In this document: positions 61,515-64,000 of the stretch, one piece after another
How positions within the stretch are numbered: the stretch's first letter is position 1
Layout of the letters: every line of letters starts with the position of its first letter
From: MFD01213-c1 sp963704405
Lineage (GTDB): Bacteria > Planctomycetota > Phycisphaerae > Tepidisphaerales > Tepidisphaeraceae
NCBI GenBank assembly: GCA_963704405.1
Contig: OY969903.1
Coordinates: 2,046,001 to 2,110,000 of the forward strand
Length of the DNA stretch: 64,000 nucleotides
Direction: 5' to 3'
Notes under the pieces: model-generated
Database searches by the model: none
What the model saw: the letters and a program-made list of their open reading frames with translations, nothing else
What the model was told of the DNA's origin: nothing
Translations under genes and position numbers: made by a program

Positions 61515-64000
61515 TTATTTTTCTTGAAGCCCCAGCGGAAACCCCGCCGCGAATTGATAATCCCCCGAACCCGCTTCGTATACAGCGAAATCCTTGTCCA
61601 TCCGTACAAACCGGATGCCCGCCGCGCTGGCCGCGGGTGATCCTGATTCCATAACTGATTTTTCATCGCTTGTTGGAATATAGACTGTCGCGCTGGTGTT
61701 CGCGGGAATCGTGGCGTGCAGAGTGAACGTGCCGCTATCGCACTTCCATTCGCTGGTAATTTGGCCGTGGACGGAATCATAATGGCCGCGGGCCCAGGTG
61801 AGGCCGGTCGATGGATCAGGTTGCGGGGCGATAATGAACTTCTTGAATCCAGGGCCGGCCGGATCAGGCCGGATGCCAAGGACGGATTGATACATCCACA
61901 TTCCGATTGCGCCGCCGGTGGAGGGCATTTGCGCTCCGCCGCCGTGCCAGTCTTCACCGAGGATGCCGTCGTGCATGAGCGTCTTCCAGCCTGGGAAGTC
62001 TTTCTGGTTGATCATCTTATTTGCCAGTTCGCTCTCGCGGTGTTCGGTCAGCATCTGAAGCAGAAACGGCAATGCGACGAAACCCGTGCCAACGTGATCG
62101 TTGCGCGCGTGGATGGCGTCGATCAATCGGCGATAGGTTAAATCCTGCTTGCCCTGCGGAACCATCCCGACCGCCAACGGCAAAACCTGCCCGGTCTGGC
62201 TGTCTGTTTTGTCTCCATACAGGCCCGTGTCGGGATGAAAATAAAGCCCGTTGAACCGGTCCTGCATGTCTTTTGCAATCGCCGAATATCTGGCGGCGTC
62301 CGCATCCTTTCCCAAGATCGCCGCCGTCCTGCTGACAATCGTCGCGTAGGCGTACCACGCGGGCATTGTCTGCATGGGCGTTGGCACGGCGTGCTGGTCC
62401 TTGGTGAACGGATTGTGCCAGTCACCCGCGCCGTTCCAGATAATCATTCCTTTGCTCGCGGCGTCGGCATCCAGGTCGGTATTGAGATACGGATAATCGC
62501 CCCACGCCTTGCCCGCGCCAGCGGCGGCCATCCTGCCGAGAAAATCGACATAGCGCCGCATCGGTTCATATGCTTCTTCGAGCATTCGGCGGTCGCCGTA
62601 ATATTGGTAATGCTCCCACGGCAGAAACACGATCACGCCGCTCCACCACGGGCTGTTCCAATCGCCGACCTGCCGGCCCACAACCGGCACAACCGATCCC
62701 AGGCAGCCGTTTTCATCCTGCCCGTCGGCAAAGTCCCACCACCATTTGCGATAGAACGCCGCCGCGTCTGAAAGATAGGCGGCGGTGTCGAACATATTCT
62801 GCGCATCCTGCGTCCAACCCTGCTTCTCCCGCGTCGGGTCCATCGGCTGATCGCCGTTGTAATTCTGACAGGTCTGCAGCAGCGCCTGGTAAAACTGGTT
62901 CAGTTGGGGATTGGAACAGGTAAAATCGCCGGTCGATTTCATGTCCGCGCCGATGAGCTCCAGCGTGATGGCGTCCGCCGCCAGCGGTTCAGAAAGTCCG
63001 TCGATGCGCAAATCCAGCGGTCCAGCGGCGTAGTAAAACCGTGGCTCAAGAACCGCCGGCCCGTCCGCCGCCAGCGTAAAAGAAATCGGTGGAACTTCGC
63101 GGCCGCTCATGGTGATTGTCTGTCCGGCTTTGCCGTTAACCTTCAACCTCGGCCAGCCGCAGGTTAGAACGCTGAAATAAGCGTGATTGTCCCTGACGCG
63201 CAGCGGTTTCATTTCCCCCAGCACGCGAATCGGCGGCCCCACCGGCGTGTGCATCATCCCCCCGACGGATGGCGCGGCAGCCACGGCCTGCCAGTTCGAA
63301 TCGGCATACCCCGGCCGGTCCCATTCTTCTTTTGCGAGCCTCTGGTCCTCGGTGTATCCGAGCCAGATGTCATTTAACGTGATGCCGCCGCGCGACCATT
63401 TCCATGATTCATCGGTGACGACCGTCCTGTGTGATCCATCCGCGAACTCGATCTCCAATTGCATCAGCAATCTCGGCGGCCCGTGCCCCGAATGCCGCTG
63501 GCCGAATCCACGTCCAGGCGTGCTGAAAAATCCATTGCCCAGCACCGCGCCGACCACGTTCTCGCCATGTGAAAGCAGCGACGTCACATCGTGCGTCACG
63601 TACACGATCCGTTTCGTGTAATCCGTGAACGGCGGCCCATCCACCTCATCGCCAACGCGCTTTCCATTGATTGTGACATCCGCCATTCCCAGCGCCGCCA
63701 CATGCAGCGTGGCCCGCTTCACATCGCGATCGAGTTGAAACGTCTTGCGAAGCAGCGGGGCGGCGGGGATTGGGCAGGCGTCATCGGGACAATGGTCATC
63801 TTCCCCCGCCGACGGCATTCCATCGACAAGAAACACCGCATGCCCGTTGTTCCAGTTGGTTTTATATTCGCGCGTTGGCCGCATCAGCGCGACATTGCGG
63901 CCGCCGGACCAGACTTCCATCTGGCGCACGACCGCCTTGTCACCTGGCTTTCCGTTGACTGCGATGATTTTGAATCGCACGTAGCGGGCGACAACTCCGC
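61515..64000 (-). CDS. alpha-L-rhamnosidase, GH78-type, 5' end missing
   Basis: At least 828 residues, open to the window edge. It begins within a discoidin-like F5/8C end (RYVRFKIIAVNGKPGDKAVV), then an N-terminal beta domain (KTFQLDRDVKRATLHVAALG; GVVLGNGFF-like VGAVLGNGFFSTPG). The catalytic (alpha/alpha)6 barrel has MDPTREKQGWTQDAQNMFDT, GDWHNPF and GDYPYLN, and the C-terminal sandwich ends YQFAAGFPLG. It matches bacterial rhamnosidases that cleave rhamnose from pectin rhamnogalacturonan or glycosides. It is convergent with the GH95 gene, 22 bases apart. Confidence 0.86.
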   Translation of the reverse strand, partial: GVVARYVRFKIIAVNGKPGDKAVVRQMEVWSGGRNVALMRPTREYKTNWNNGHAVFLVDGMPSAGEDDHCPDDACPIPAAPLLRKTFQLDRDVKRATLHVAALGMADVTINGKRVGDEVDGPPFTDYTKRIVYVTHDVTSLLSHGENVVGAVLGNGFFSTPGRGFGQRHSGHGPPRLLMQLEIEFADGSHRTVVTDESWKWSRGGITLNDIWLGYTEDQRLAKEEWDRPGYADSNWQAVAAAPSVGGMMHTPVGPPIRVLGEMKPLRVRDNHAYFSVLTCGWPRLKVNGKAGQTITMSGREVPPISFTLAADGPAVLEPRFYYAAGPLDLRIDGLSEPLAADAITLELIGADMKSTGDFTCSNPQLNQFYQALLQTCQNYNGDQPMDPTREKQGWTQDAQNMFDTAAYLSDAAAFYRKWWWDFADGQDENGCLGSVVPVVGRQVGDWNSPWWSGVIVFLPWEHYQYYGDRRMLEEAYEPMRRYVDFLGRMAAAGAGKAWGDYPYLNTDLDADAASKGMIIWNGAGDWHNPFTKDQHAVPTPMQTMPAWYAYATIVSRTAAILGKDADAARYSAIAKDMQDRFNGLYFHPDTGLYGDKTDSQTGQVLPLAVGMVPQGKQDLTYRRLIDAIHARNDHVGTGFVALPFLLQMLTEHRESELANKMINQKDFPGWKTLMHDGILGEDWHGGGAQMPSTGGAIGMWMYQSVLGIRPDPAGPGFKKFIIAPQPDPSTGLTWARGHYDSVHGQITSEWKCDSGTFTLHATIPANTSATVYIPTSDEKSVMESGSPAASAAGIRFVRMDKDFAVYEAGSGDYQFAAGFPLGLQEK

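Noticed and set aside
1..64000. tRNA, rRNA or riboswitch genes
   Set aside because: Intergenic regions were read for T-loop GGTTCGAATCC-type sequences and for SAM-type leaders before the sulfur genes; the few TTCGA matches fall inside coding regions.

Overview
The window looks like a chromosomal segment of a planctomycete, most likely of the Phycisphaerae type; I infer this from gene content and ran no search. The pointers are a short secreted protein with the planctomycete LEDRQLMSA (LEPR-XLL-type) signature near its N-terminus at 52.2 kb, a membrane protein ending in the CGYDLR...CPECG zinc ribbon at 36.7 kb, a DUF1570 metallopeptidase-like secreted protein, a BatA/vWA protein, and a dense set of secreted plant-polysaccharide hydrolases. 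G+C is moderately high, except in a more A/T-rich patch near 36 kb.

Layout. 0-3.7 kb: the end of moaA, a GYF-RDD membrane protein, a DUF374 acyltransferase, a HAD phosphatase and a STAS protein. 3.7-10.2 kb: a small lipoprotein, then the fatty-acid/phospholipid cluster rpmF-plsX-fabH-fabD-fabG-acpP-fabF. 10.5-17.3 kb: glycogen phosphorylase, a DUF1294 protein, typA and an intracellular GH13 alpha-amylase. 17.4-25.8 kb: a C26 peptidase, a GarR-type dehydrogenase, an MlaD/MCE protein, a DUF1570 protein, a vWA/BatA protein, a degenerate Fic protein, a P-II protein without the usual modified tyrosine, and a DUF151 nuclease. 26-35.7 kb: surface-glycan genes (two GT-C membrane transferases, a GT2, a UDP-glucuronate decarboxylase), pyrD, an HDAC-family protein, an intergenic structured RNA candidate, and a frameshifted GT-TPR gene.

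35.7-38.0 kb is a patch of gene debris. It holds two pieces of one DNA methyltransferase separated by a broken planctomycete gene, next to the tail of an IS66-type transposase. 38-46 kb: an EVE protein and a YlbF protein, then a sulfur-assimilation block of a ThiF-type E1, CysM and a Mec-type JAMM peptidase (the enzymes of a sulfur-carrier cysteine pathway), followed by CysK, CysC, a PHP phosphoesterase and CysH, then ndk. 46-54 kb: pyrE, recN (frameshifted), a tRNA-binding domain protein, a lipoprotein, RNase HI with a zinc ribbon, a Gfo/Idh oxidoreductase, a frameshifted secreted protein, the LEPR-XLL-like protein and an aldo/keto reductase. 54.2-56.8 kb: an ECF sigma factor, its membrane anti-sigma factor, and an HtrA-like protein with no catalytic triad but an intact PDZ domain. 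56.9-64 kb: GH51, GH95 and GH78-type glycosidases suited to pectin/arabinan/fucosylated plant glycans; the last runs off the window.

Two patterns cut across the genes. Several dispersed intergenic repeat families occur, most as inverted pairs: a GTCNGTT heptad family, a CTCTGCG family, and a CAGCCCGTG hairpin family. Six coding regions are broken by apparent single-base frameshifts, all between 35 and 60 kb, which suggests indel errors in the assembly, local decay, or both. No tRNA, rRNA or CRISPR array was seen.
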